From: Phialocephala subalpina
Lineage: Eukaryota; Ascomycota; Leotiomycetes; Helotiales; Mollisiaceae
Assembly (NCBI GenBank): GCA_900073065.1
Contig: FJOG01000003.1
Span: 2,468,632 to 2,532,631, forward strand
Reading direction: 5' to 3'
Length of the DNA: 64,000 bases
The translations under genes and the position numbers were made by a program. The notes beneath the pieces were generated by a model. The model was given only the letters and a program-made list of their open reading frames with translations. It was not told the DNA's origin and did not search any database. Shown here one piece after another: positions 46,133-56,296 of this stretch (position 1 is the stretch's first letter; each line of letters starts with the position of its first letter).

Positions 46133-48524
46133 TTAGTCGAAGACAATCGCGGCCTTGATGGCAGACTTGTTCTTCATAGCCTCCAAGCACTCACCCCACT
46201 GCTCAAGCTTGTAGGTCTTGTTGACAATACCTGCAACCTTGACCTTTCCTGAGTCAAGATAATCAAGAGCAGCAGCTAGAAAATGTAAATTTCAGCTATC
46301 CCTCGTCTGGAATATGGGGGAGGTCACTTACGGAACATGTAAGTCTCGGAGAATGATCCTATGATGGTGATCTCATCGCCGAAGATCTTGGATGGTGGCC
46401 AAGAGACCTTAGCCGAGGATGAGTAGACTCCGTATACGCTAGAAATACCAGCAAGTCAGGCAATTTAGATGGTCATGTTTCAGAGTCCACTTACACAAGC
46501 TTTCCACCGCGGCGGACGTAGTTGATCGCATCCTCAAGAATCTTTGGTGATCCAGTAGCCTCGACGACAATGCTAAAAACCATATTGTTAGCCACTCGAA
46601 ACCAAAAGATGCTCAGCTTTGAAGGATTGAACGTACTCGAAGCCGTATGGGTTATCAGCCTTGAGCTTCTCGAATTGGGCTTCGGGGTTCTCTCGTGAAA
46701 GTTCGATATAGACCTGTCTCGCTTAGCTCAGGGGCTCAACAACACGGCAAGTATCAACATACATCGGCGGCATCAAGCTTCTTAGCCAGGTCCATCTTCA
46801 GGCCCTTAGGAGCAGCGACAACGACGTGGCAACCACCATTCTGGGATCCATTAGCTAAAGTTCAATCGAGTCTGCTAGTGGGGGTCACATACTTGTCTCA
46901 GCATTTGAGAGAGCACCAAACCAGTAGGTCCAGCTCCGAACATAAGGACGGATGAGCCGAGCTTGGGAGAAATCTTGTCAAGGCCGTGGGCAGCACATGA
47001 GGCTGGCTCGAGGAGAGTGGCATCGACATCAGAGAGGTTGTGGAGTTTGAAGACTTTCCCGGCAGGATAGGCGCAGTACTCGGCAAAGCCACCATCTATC
47101 ATTCGTTAGGAAAACACGAGAAAGGCTGGTGCTGTGGGATCTTACCCATGGTGACACCGTGTGCCTCGAAGTGTTCGCAAAGCAAGAGCTGGCCACGACG
47201 GCAGTAGAAGCATTCGTTGCATAGTTCGGAGTTGCTAGCGAGGAGTTAATCGAGATTGTGGATCCGAGAAAGGAGCACATACTCTGCGCAGACACGCTCG
47301 CCAACCTTGAAGCCCTTGACATCCTTTCCAATAGCGGCAACGACACCAACAGTCTCATGACCTGAAATCGAGTCAGAATTTGCATCTGTAACAGAAAAAC
47401 AAGGATCCACAGGACGAAGAAGCCAGTGTAACGAATAGAGCAACTTTTCTGAAGCTTTTAGCCTCTGAACAGGAAATGAGCGAAGTCGCAAGTTCATGTA
47501 ACTTCATGACCCTTTGCAAGGTTGTGAGCTTCGCTCGCAAGCAGTCTCATGAAATACGATGCCCACTGTGTGCTCAAATAGCCAGCCCATGCCCGGACTG
47601 CATCATGTGCTTTCAGACTGTATCTCTCTTGCTGAATTGATGGGCATCGAAAATGAAGGGAGGATTGTGGCTCGCTATGGGGCATGGGACCGAATAAGTG
47701 ACGTACCGGGAATGAGTGGGAACTAGAGCACGATTATTTAGCATGTTATTCATCAGGGGGGCGTTAGCTTGACAGGATGTGGAAAATCGCCCATCAAGGT
47801 ATGCGGTCATGCCATATATAGCCAATCATAGACCAAGGAAGAAGTGCATGGGAAGGGAGGGGTCGTTGGGCATATATAAGAGCTGCTGCTAACCTTTGCA
47901 ATGAATTCTCCTTCATGAATGTGCAAGTCGGTTCCTATTTTCCTCGTTCAGCATATTGACGCCTCCGATACGAGGTTTGAGCATGACCCACCGCAGACAC
48001 CACAGGCCTTGACTTTCTGTTACAAAAAGTCAGTATCGGATTTCCCAAGTCGATAACAATGGCCGAAAGTTCTCGCAGATTGATGGACCAGGACAAGGAT
48101 GAATAACAATAAGAGGGAGTACGTACAATGAGGACGTCGTTGTCCCTCATCTTTGGGAGAGGAACAGTAACAACACTGTACTCCTCCGGCTTGGTGTACC
48201 TATTGGCAACATCAGCTGTAGCTCCATTCAGACCGAATATTCCCAATTGATCGTTCTCTTGGCGAAGTCGAGAAGGATTCGCTCCTGCTCGCACACCGCA
48301 GATCTGCTGTGTCAAGGAAAGCGGGGTATTTTACTTCAAAGCCTTCATTTCTGTTGAATCTCGAAGTCAGCACCCAACGCTCAACAAGTTTGGGGGGCTG
48401 AACCATGGTCCAGGAGCAAGGGGGCATTGATGTGAGGTGAGTCTAGTTTACACAGACCCAAAGCACAGAATGAGAAGAAGAGAGCTCCTCTGAGCTCACG
48501 TTACTTACCCTTGGGGAGAGACAT
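46133..48524 (-). CDS. Zinc-dependent medium-chain polyol dehydrogenase, D-arabinitol dehydrogenase-like
   Basis: Fourteen exons (48509-48524, 48335-48350, 48127-48199, 47992-48016, 47894-47934, 47707-47722, 47283-47361, 47146-47234, 46893-47095, 46763-46840, 46637-46713, 46495-46572, 46332-46438, 46133-46275) sum to 1041 nt, or 346 residues. The protein oxidises a sugar alcohol with NAD(P) in the cytosol. Catalytic-zinc elements are CGVCGTDLHIHEGEF and PGHETVG. Structural-zinc cysteines lie in CNECFYCRRGQLLLC. The Rossmann loop is MFGAGPTGLVLSQ, and the C terminus is YKLEQWGECLEAMKNKSAI. It resembles Uromyces-type D-arabinitol dehydrogenase, but the substrate (arabinitol, mannitol, xylitol) is inferred. 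Thirteen introns, one of 345 bp (47362-47706), and three 16-nt exons make this the most finely split gene of the window. All phases agree. Confidence 0.9.
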
Positions 48525-49671
48525 CTTGCTGGTGTTTTGTTTGGTGGCCAACGGTGTGAGTTTGGTTATTCGGTAAGTGTGTTGAGATTTTGCAGAAAGG
48601 AAGCAAAAGGAACAGATTTGTTGACAAGAGGGAAGCTTAGAGGTTTAAGTAATACCCCTCTGCGTGGGACAGCTCGGTCTTATCTTCCCTGTTCTGTTGT
48701 GGAAGGAACGATCACCCCGCTACGGTAGAGCGAGGGGTTACTGCCCCACCAAACGAGGCAAGACAACCTCCAGATCTACTGGTCCACGAACGCATACGAA
48801 AAGCCCACGGTGCATCAAACTTCTGATAGAGCTTCAATTGGATCTTTACCCCAGTTTTCGTGTCTCAAAGACTTTACGGAGCGAGCATTCTGCTTCCGGT
48901 CGTGGAGCTGCAGGGACATTTCTCGTGTCACCGACATTTAAATAGTGTCGCCGGACCCAATGGATGAGCCCAGACACGCCACGATAGCATACAAAGTCAC
49001 CTGCCCTTCCAATGAGGCGTTCAAACGGATAGGGATCTCTACACTTTGCTTTTCTTGTTGCCTGGGTTTCCACGAAACCTTCCTTTTGCAAGCCATTCTT
49101 CTCTTGGCGGGAGATGCCCGCTGTTTGTCGTGTCATCTCAAACTCTGCTCGTTCATGGGACGTAGGAAAGCCGGTGAAAATTTGGGGGTTTGGGGGGGCT
49201 TATTCCCATGTGTTTTGAGAGCTGGCCCATGAAAAAATGTGATGTTGAAGCGGAAGATAAAGCGAGAAGAGGTCAGATGCACCTGAAACCCCAGCTCCCC
49301 AGATTCGCATCACGGTACTTCGTGATTCGCGGATCCATAAGTATCGTCAAATAGACGAATGAAATTGGAGAATCACACGCAGTTTGAGATCAGATCGTAA
49401 CACAGATGTATATATATACGGCGCGAATCACTTTTCACTTCAGTGGTGAATGAATAATGAAGAGACTGCAAGTTTCATGGAAGAAGCTTGATATGCTACC
49501 TGACAGTTTGAAGTGTCAACTTCCACCTACGACCTATGCTCACCCGTTAGGGATCCCCCGGCGATTGCTATCACCATTCGACCAAACGCGCTACTGTCCA
49601 GCCGACCACTCAATGTAGAATTTGTAAAGGTATTTCTGTCGGATGCAAAGCAAGCAGAACGAAATGCCAAA
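48525..49671. other. Intergenic, no gene seen
   Basis: 5' flank of the dehydrogenase gene and 3' flank of RPS10. Short open frames on both strands show no family pattern. Confidence 0.45.
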
Positions 49672-50287
49672 TTAAGAAGGAGGAGCAGCTCCACCACGTC
49701 CACGTCCGAATCCACCACGGCTATCCTGATGTTAGCATTTTATCTTAAACAATTGTAGCAGAGGTTCTCACAATTGAGGAGCGAACTCTCCAGATGGTGC
49801 ACCCTCCTTGCCCTCGCCAGCATCACGTCTGCGGTAACCTCCCTCACGGTCACCACGATCTCTGTCACCACCACGTCCGCCACGTCCACCGAAAGGCTTG
49901 CGCTCACGCTCACCATCACCACCCATCATACCACGAGGAGGAGCATGAGATCGCTGTTGCTTGATGTGCGTAGCAGGGACAATCTCAGCCGGGAGGTGGA
50001 GCCATTCGCGGAGGTAGTCGAGACCCTCTGGGGTGAGAGTGTAGTAGTAGTATTGCCAGCTGAATTGGGTCTTGACATAGCCGCGGGAGGTGAGAGATTG
50101 GCAGGCTTTGACGACGTAGAGGTTCTTGGTGTCAATGTCGTTGTGCTTTGGGAGGTTGTAGTCCTTCTTTGCGACGAGCACACCCTCACGGAAGAGGTAC
50201 TCGTGGATCTTCTTACGGTCTGCCTTGGGAATAAGCCTGTAGAGAATCAGCATATGCGAAATACTTCGCGGTGGGATTGGCAAACAT
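49672..50287 (-). CDS. RPS10: 40S ribosomal protein eS10
   Basis: Three coding exons (50286-50287, 49772-50236, 49672-49720) encode 171 residues. The conserved domain runs [32 protein letters not shown], then [40 protein letters not shown], then the RSHAPPRG turn. The C-terminal tail is rich in Gly/Arg and ends [16 protein letters not shown] after an intron at 49721-49771. The first coding exon supplies only AT of the start codon. The intron at 50237-50285 (gtttgc..ctacag, branch GCTGAT) supplies the G with CTTATTCCC, giving exactly the family start MLIPKADR. An unspliced reading would start [13 protein letters not shown], which is unusual for the family. Confidence 0.94.
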
Positions 50288-50562
50288 TTTGGCGGTTGTC
50301 GAATCGAATCGTTCTGGTTGTGATAGAAGATGAGGAAAGTTCGCGATATTTTTGAGATTGGTTTTGGTGTGGACTTGGTGGGCCGTAAGCGAGAGCGCGC
50401 AAGCCACTTCTTGAATGTGTGGCTGGTGACTCTAGATGCGAAGTTGGACTAGCCTATTCAGCCACTCGAGATCTGAACTTCGAGACTTCTTCGATTCCAG
50501 ATCCTCACCAGAGTCATACAACCCTACTTCGCAACCACAGCAGCCCCACACTACTATTTACA
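50288..50562. promoter_or_regulatory. Shared divergent region of RPS10 and SDE2
   Basis: 275 bp between the start codons of two divergent genes, and hence a likely shared promoter. No specific site was identified. Confidence 0.5.
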
Positions 50563-51558
50563 ATGGCGCCATCCACGATAAACGTCCTCCTCACCTCATT
50601 CCCAGGTCTTAACCTGCCCTCTACCCTTGCTCTTCCACTCCCCGCCGAGACCTCTATTTCGCAACTTCAAGAGTGCATTTATGAACGCCTCCCAGCACAC
50701 AACAACCGCCTGATACTCACAACTATCTCCAACAAGCAGTTACCGACCACGTCTACATCGCCTATATCTGGCCTACTTACCAGCCCTCAAGATGACTTCC
50801 TGTCTCTCAGACTCGTACTCCCGCTCTGCGGTGGTAAAGGAGGCTTTGGATCCCAACTTAGAGCAGCAGGTGGTCGCATGTCATCAAAGCGCAAGCGAAA
50901 CCAGGGCGAAGACAATGGATCCAGCAGAAATTTGGATGGTCGCAGACTGAGGACTGTCAATGAAGCAAAAGCCCTAGCCGAATATCTTGCCATCAAGCCG
51001 GAGATGGCCAAGAAGGAAAAGGAAGAACGACGAAAGCGTTGGGAGCAGGTCGTGGAATTGGCAGAACGAAGAGAAGAAGAACTCCGGTCTGGAAGCAAGG
51101 GCAAGGTTGATGGACAATGGGTTGAAGATAAGGAAGAGGCGAATGAGAGGACGAGAGGCGCTGTTCTGGCTGCAATGAAGTCCGGCAACTATAAGGACAA
51201 TCTCCTGGCCACATCACATGGTACTGGTTCAGGATCTAGCGAGGAGGACGAGGAAATGGCTGGCACAAGCTCCAAAGGCACCACACCACCCTCGGAGCCA
51301 GAAGTCAAGCCTAAGCCAAAGTCCAAGCCGCAGTCGTTCTTTGGCTTCGACGAGGATGACGAGTTCATGAGCAGTGATGAGGACGAGGATGAGGACGAGG
51401 ATGCGAAGGTGGATGTTCCAGAGGCAATAGAAGAAGAAGAAGAAGTTGTCAAAGAGCCAACCCCTCCATCAGCACCTGCGAAGGGAAAGGGCAAAGCTAA
51501 AGTTACAAAAGCAAAGCCACCAACAAAGGGAAAAGGAAAGGGAAAGGCTAAAGCATGA
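50563..51558 (+). CDS. SDE2: Sde2-type ubiquitin-fold splicing/genome-stability protein
   Basis: Single-exon gene, 331 residues. A ubiquitin-like fold (residues 1-91, [23 protein letters not shown]) ends at the diglycine of the invariant GGKGG motif (G90-G94), followed by [19 protein letters not shown]. In S. pombe and human the Ubl is cut after GG by deubiquitylases. This exposes a Lys-started Sde2 that joins spliceosomes and is later degraded. The helical region that follows ([30 protein letters not shown]) is typical. The C-terminal half is acidic, then Lys/Gly/Pro-rich (AKGKGKAKV repeats), without a folded domain. MAPSTINV at 50563 was chosen over the upstream in-frame ATG because it begins the Ubl strand. 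Confidence 0.92.
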   Translation: MAPSTINVLLTSFPGLNLPSTLALPLPAETSISQLQECIYERLPAHNNRLILTTISNKQLPTTSTSPISGLLTSPQDDFLSLRLVLPLCGGKGGFGSQLRAAGGRMSSKRKRNQGEDNGSSRNLDGRRLRTVNEAKALAEYLAIKPEMAKKEKEERRKRWEQVVELAERREEELRSGSKGKVDGQWVEDKEEANERTRGAVLAAMKSGNYKDNLLATSHGTGSGSSEEDEEMAGTSSKGTTPPSEPEVKPKPKSKPQSFFGFDEDDEFMSSDEDEDEDEDAKVDVPEAIEEEEEVVKEPTPPSAPAKGKGKAKVTKAKPPTKGKGKGKAKA

Positions 51559-51895
51559 GAGATTGAATGTCCTTCATGTGTGGTACAATAGCGAGGCGTT
51601 ACGGAGTCTGGGGAGTTGTTTTAGCGGTCATAACATAAGTACAACGAATGAAGTCCGGCTCACAAGTCTATTGTCTTCTTGTAAATCATCTGTTCTCAAT
51701 GCTCTGTGACACTTGGTATGTTCAAAATCTCTCCCAACCACTAATTCAACCTAAGCCTCCAAGACCCACTCTTGACCAATTAGGTCATCAACCAGCCAGT
51801 ACCTTCCTCATAGACGTCTCAACTCGTACACACGTTTACCTTCGCCCTCCACCATCTCTCCACTCTTGATCCCATTCCCGACCGACTCAGACAAC
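51559..51895. other. Intergenic, no gene seen
   Basis: 3' flank of SDE2 and 5' flank of the M20-type amidohydrolase gene. Confidence 0.5.
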
Positions 51896-53765
51896 ATGCT
51901 ACCGCCCGCCTTCCTTCTCCTCTGCCGGTCCCGGCCAAAACCTACCTTGAACCTCCTGCCACCAAAATCAGTTCATGTTTACAAACCATACTTCAGATCA
52001 TTTTCTACAACTCCATTTAGACTCCTCAAGACTACGGATATGACGGATAATCAATTTGCTGCTGTGAAGATCGATAGGGAGAGGTTATGGAGAGACTTGC
52101 ATACCACGTGTGAGTGGGGTAAAGGGGAGAGATGGGGACCGTAAGTGTTAGAGACTCCTTTAACTTCGATTTTGTGTTATATTTATGTGTTTTTGTGTTC
52201 AGTCGGTCTAAAAGTCGGAGCGTGGACTTGGATATTGGGCATTGTATGATGAGTTGCGATTGCTTCTCGACTCGCTTGACTCCTATAGCTTACGATGTCT
52301 TTCCCGAGCTAGGAAAGTTGACCTAAATATCTTATTGTGTCTGCTCCGTGATGGTTTCACTTAGCTCCATTCTAGGGCAGCTCGCTAAACTTGTGCTAGG
52401 GAAGAAACAGACGTTGGCATGGCTCGTCTGACGCTCAGTGATGCCGACAAGCAAGCTCGAGATTGGTTTGTAGAGACCACCAAGTCATTGGGATGTGAAG
52501 TTACGATTGATGCTATGGGTAAGTTCATATGCTACTTCCCCCTTCTTTTGATGGCTTAGACTTAGATGTGTAGGAAACATATTTGCAATTCGTCCCGGAA
52601 AGAAGAATGGTCCTCCTACCTTCGCTGGTTCCCACTTTGACACACAGGTTAGTGGGTGATATTCTTTAAGTGTTTGGCTTAGACACAGCTACTGATGACC
52701 TCCTAGCCAACTGGTGGAAGATATGATGGTATTCTAGGAGTTCATGCAGGCATCGAAGCCCTGAAGACCATGAACGACAACAAGATCGAGACAGAATATC
52801 CAACAGGAGTCATCAACTGGACCAACGAGGAAGGCGCTCGATTTCCAATCTCCATGGTCTCTTCCGGCGTATGGGCAGGAGCGTTTCCCCTCGAGCAAGC
52901 CTACAATCTCGTCGAACTAGGTGGTGGCAAAGCTACTCAAAAGTCCGAACTGGAGCGAATAGGATACATCGGTCCCACGGAAGCAAGCTACAAAGTCAAT
53001 CCCATTGGTGCTCATTTCGAGCTCCATATTGAACAAGGTCCAATATTGGAGAACTCAGGTGGGAAGATTGGAGCTGTGGAAGGTGTCCAAGCCTATAAAT
53101 GGTTTACCATCACCGTGAAAGGACGAGACTGTCACACCGGAACGACTGACTTCAAGAATCGATCAGATGCTATGCTCACGGCTGCCAAATTGATACTGCA
53201 TAGTCATAACAAAGCTTCCGAACTCGACTGTTTAGCTTCTACAGGTATCTTGAACTTGAAGCCCGGCTCGACAAATACCGTGCCTGGATTTGTCCAATTC
53301 TCCTTGGACATTAGATGCAAGGAAGACGCAACATTGGCACGTCTTGAGAAAGCTCTGAAGAAAGACTTCTTTAAGATTGCAAATGGTGAGGAAACTGGGG
53401 GACTTAATGCCCTGGGGACAAAGGGAAGAGGCTGTACAGTACAGTGGCATCTTGACACTGATTCTCCAGCCACCAAATTCCATGACGACTGCATCAATTG
53501 TGTTGAAGCCAGTGCAGCGGACATGCTGGGCGACGAGCCGAATTCTGGAACGCTGGTACAGAGAATGACTTCTGGTGCTGGACATGACAGCGTCTATACT
53601 TCGAGACGAGTCCCAACATCGATGATCTTCGTGCCTTGCAGAGATGGTGTCAGCCATAATCCGGAGGAGTACTGCAGTCCGGAAGATTGCGGTAATGGAG
53701 CCCAGGTGCTTCTGGGGGCCATATTGCGATATGACCGACTGAGAGCAGAGAAAGTAGCAGCATAG
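51896..53765 (+). CDS. M20-family amidohydrolase (N-carbamoyl-amino-acid hydrolase / beta-ureidopropionase-like)
   Basis: Four exons (51896-52140, 52400-52518, 52574-52647, 52707-53765) encode 498 residues. The first about 50 residues are basic with hydroxylated residues (LLLCRSRPK, FRSFSTTPFRLLK), suggesting a mitochondrial presequence. A second ATG (MTDNQFAAVKIDRERLW) may give a cytosolic form. Dinuclear metal ligands are seen: GSHFDTQPTGGRYDGILGV (His and bridging Asp), NEEGARF (Glu pair), HIEQGP (His), and the late SGAGHDSVY. The family includes allantoate amidohydrolase, N-carbamoyl-L-amino-acid hydrolase and the yeast beta-alanine synthase Pyd3, which hydrolyse carbamoyl-amides in pyrimidine or purine breakdown. 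I cannot tell which substrate applies. Confidence 0.88.
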
Positions 53766-53937
53766 TCGAGTATGATGATCCCATGTACAAAGCCAACACA
53801 ATAGCACAATTGGCACAAACAATTCAAAAGCATCCATCTATCAATTCGTCTCAATGACTTGTATGGTACACAGCCCGTATGAAACTGCTCCTCTCCGTCA
53901 TCCGATACACCTCCCATTTTGTGACATCTGAGTTCCT

Positions 53938-54427
53938 CTATTGATCGAGACGTGTGGGAAAGGTTCCGTTCTCTATTTCGATCGTGAGCTTCGCCCTCAC
54001 TTCAATTATATCCTCGGATACTGACCACGTTGATCGTCCCATCTCTCGCACCAAGCACTTGGGCACAATGATCGATAGGCCAAGAAGAACTGCATACCCA
54101 TCAGAAAATATCCCTTATGCATCCAATTGAGCTCGGCATACTTGACGGCATGGAGCGAAGTCCTCGCCCTTAGCTAGGATGCACTTGTGGTAATCGACAT
54201 AGTTTTGCCAGCAGTGCTTGGTCTGGTTCTGGTTCGGGAAGCGGGCGTCGAAGCCTGTGATTTCGAAGGTCAATAAAGCTGTATCGAGCTATAGGAGGGG
54301 TTAAATGTACCAGCTAAGGTAAAAGTTAGCAATCAGGCCATTCCAATCGGGAGGTGGGGAATTGAGGAGCTGCGAGCTTACCAGTCACGAACTTGAAGGG
54401 CTTGGTCTCGCGGTCTCCGTCAGACAT
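53938..54427 (-). CDS. COX12: Cytochrome c oxidase subunit Cox12 (COX6B)
   Basis: Four exons (54382-54427, 54142-54254, 54026-54089, 53938-53972) encode 85 residues, the normal length. The order is MSDGDRETKPFKFVT, GFDARFPNQNQTKHCWQNYVDYHKC, GEDFAPCRQ, FFLAYRSLCPSAW, ENGTFPTRLDQ. The twin CX9C motif is intact: C-WQNYVDYHK-C, and C-RQFFLAYRSL-C, counted C-x9-C and C-x10-C as in COX6B. Each intron restores the known junction (CRQ-FFLAYRSL, DDQR-ENGTFP). The protein sits in the intermembrane space on complex IV and is imported by the Mia40 relay. It is divergent from the MLRQ gene and tail-to-tail with the amidohydrolase. Confidence 0.95.
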
Positions 54428-54654
54428 CTTTGCGATTGAGATTCGAGGTGTTATGGGGAAGGAGTCGGTGTCTTGTGGAGAGATCAATTGGGAAAGAAGG
54501 TGAGGTCGTTCGACTCGTTCCCATATTTCGGCTAACCCTGTCGAGGTTTTAGCCCGGAAACGCAGGTCCATCAGACCATTTCAAGCTATCACTCTCTCCC
54601 TGAATCAACAGAAGCTCTCCCCTCCAGTCTAGATCAGTAGGCTACACAATCACA
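54428..54654. promoter_or_regulatory. Shared divergent promoter of COX12 and the MLRQ/B12D gene
   Basis: 227 bp between the start codons of two respiratory-chain genes. An ATTGG at 54487-54491 reads as CCAAT on the minus strand, about 60 bp upstream of the COX12 start, compatible with a Hap-complex site. This is a weak motif match only. Confidence 0.55.
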
Positions 54655-55141
54655 ATGCGTCAAAGCATCGCTCTCAGAATGCGGCCTACTGGTGCCTTCA
54701 GGATGCAACCCACGAGGAGGTTTATGGCTATGCCGGTAAGTCCTGAATCTGCTCCGAAAGTACCCAGAAACTGACCATACGTTCACAGAAGGAGGAGCAG
54801 AGCGGTACGTAACAAAGGCCCGATACATTTTCACGAAAGGCGAAGCTTCTTCGACGCATGGGTGACCCAATTGACGCGGTGGAGGAGCATAGAGATCATC
54901 GAGACTGACGTTTTCCACAATAGCTCACACCATCTCACAGCGACTACGCAACCTCCGAAAAGTTCCACCTGAGTTGATCCCCCTCGGTACGCACGATCAT
55001 ACACCATTACCACAACATATTTGTTAATGCTCAGCAGGAATTGTTGTTGGTGTTGCTGTCGGATTTGCTGGTTACTCCTTGGCCCGAAAGCTCATCGTCG
55101 ACAAGCAAATGCGCCTCACCCGCCAAAACCGAAAAGAATAG
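54655..55141 (+). CDS. MLRQ/B12D-type small respiratory-chain subunit
   Basis: Four exons (54655-54735, 54789-54804, 54924-54986, 55038-55141) encode 87 residues. The N terminus is a basic presequence (MRQSIALRMRPTGAFRMQPTRRFMAMP). One membrane helix (GIVVGVAVGFAGYSLARKLI) follows a conserved RLRNLRKVPPELIPL stretch. The family is annotated as the NADH-ubiquinone reductase MLRQ subunit (NDUFA4-like). In mammals NDUFA4 is now placed with complex IV. Exon 2 is a 16-nt micro-exon. The last acceptor is a tandem CAGCAG, and use of the first would add one Ala before GIVV. It shares its promoter with COX12. Confidence 0.82.
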
Positions 55142-55397
55142 ATGGTGGATCGAGCAAGGTTGTTTGGATGGACGGTCAAGGCAAGAATTCCTACTTGAAG
55201 TGCTGCATGGAGGGCTAAAGGGGGAGGGACATGTATAAAGTGAACACGGAAATTGGCACTAATTCATGAGCCTTGGTCATTCTCTATAACCGACAAATGC
55301 TGCTGGTATCATGATTTCCTTGGGTGAACTCCTGACTTTTGCCAGCCTCCTGAACGCCTCCATAATGCACGACAGCGTAATAGACAAGAGCTTCTGC

Positions 55398-55984
55398 TTA
55401 TGCTGGCTTTGGCCCAGCTACATCCAGTCCCTCCAAGCCTTGCATAGGATCATCAGGCCTGTCTTCTGGACCTGATTTCGCTCTCTCAGCAGCCATCTTG
55501 TCCTCTTCACTGACTGCATTCTCCGCAAGCCAGCCCTCCTAAAGTATCATATTAGCTATTGCCTCATCCGAAATTGTAGAGCCAGATAGGGGTTATGAAA
55601 TAAGGCTTTACGCACCTGCTCCCATAGAGCCGTCTTGCTTCCTAGTCCCTCATTGACATTCTTTGGAGGTTTTGCAGCATTGACCTTGAGTACTTTGCCA
55701 TATAGCTCTGAGCCATCCATATTGTCAATGGCAGCTTTCGTATCCTCCGGATCTTCAAATTCCACATAGCCAAAGCCACGGTGAGGCTCAGTTGAATTCG
55801 GTCCATCTGGCTTTCTAGACAATGTCAGCATAATGCACCTTGCGCTTTGAGCTTGGGAAACTTACGGGAGAGTTATCTCACACTCTCCGAAGGGTAGAAA
55901 TGCAGCGTGAACATCTGCCGCTGTAGCCATGTGTGACAGCCCACCTACATAGACAGTTGCTTTCCATCTAGCTTGGTCCGTCAT
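55398..55984 (-). CDS. RRM RNA-binding protein (single RRM, PPIE-type)
   Basis: Three exons (55866-55984, 55616-55814, 55398-55538) encode 152 residues. One RRM fills residues about 8-92: [21 protein letters not shown] with an RNP2-like YVGGL, and [24 protein letters not shown] with RNP1 GFGYVEF. The aromatic residues for RNA contact are intact. The C-terminal tail is Glu/Ala-rich with [10 protein letters not shown] and ends in a short Pro-rich stretch. The RRM is closest in feel to that of cyclophilin E (PPIE/Cyp33), but the isomerase domain is absent here. Role: probably mRNA binding or spliceosome association. It is divergent from SEC31 with 312 bp between starts. Confidence 0.85.
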
Positions 55985-56296
55985 CTTGAAATAATATGTG
56001 TGTTGGAAAGCTCCTACTGGGGTGAAAGAAAAGTTGATGCCTCTTGAAATGGTGTAAAAATCACGTGCGGGTCATCTTCGCGAAGTGCGCTCTCCATCTG
56101 GGGAAATCTGTCCACGAAACTGGAACGTAAGTCAAAGTCCCACCACGTTGCAGGACATTGGGACTTTCGCATTCAATTTTCAATTGCGTGTCCTCTCACT
56201 TCTCTATCACTCTTACATTCAACCACTTTCTTGTGCAGAGAAGGCCACAAGATAGCTTCGAACACATAGCATTCTGGGAATAATACCTCCAACAAG
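55985..56296. promoter_or_regulatory. Shared divergent region of the RRM gene and SEC31
   Basis: 312 bp between start codons. A CACGTG palindrome lies at 56062-56067, which in fungi can bind bHLH factors such as Cbf1-like proteins. No other site is clear. Confidence 0.5.
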
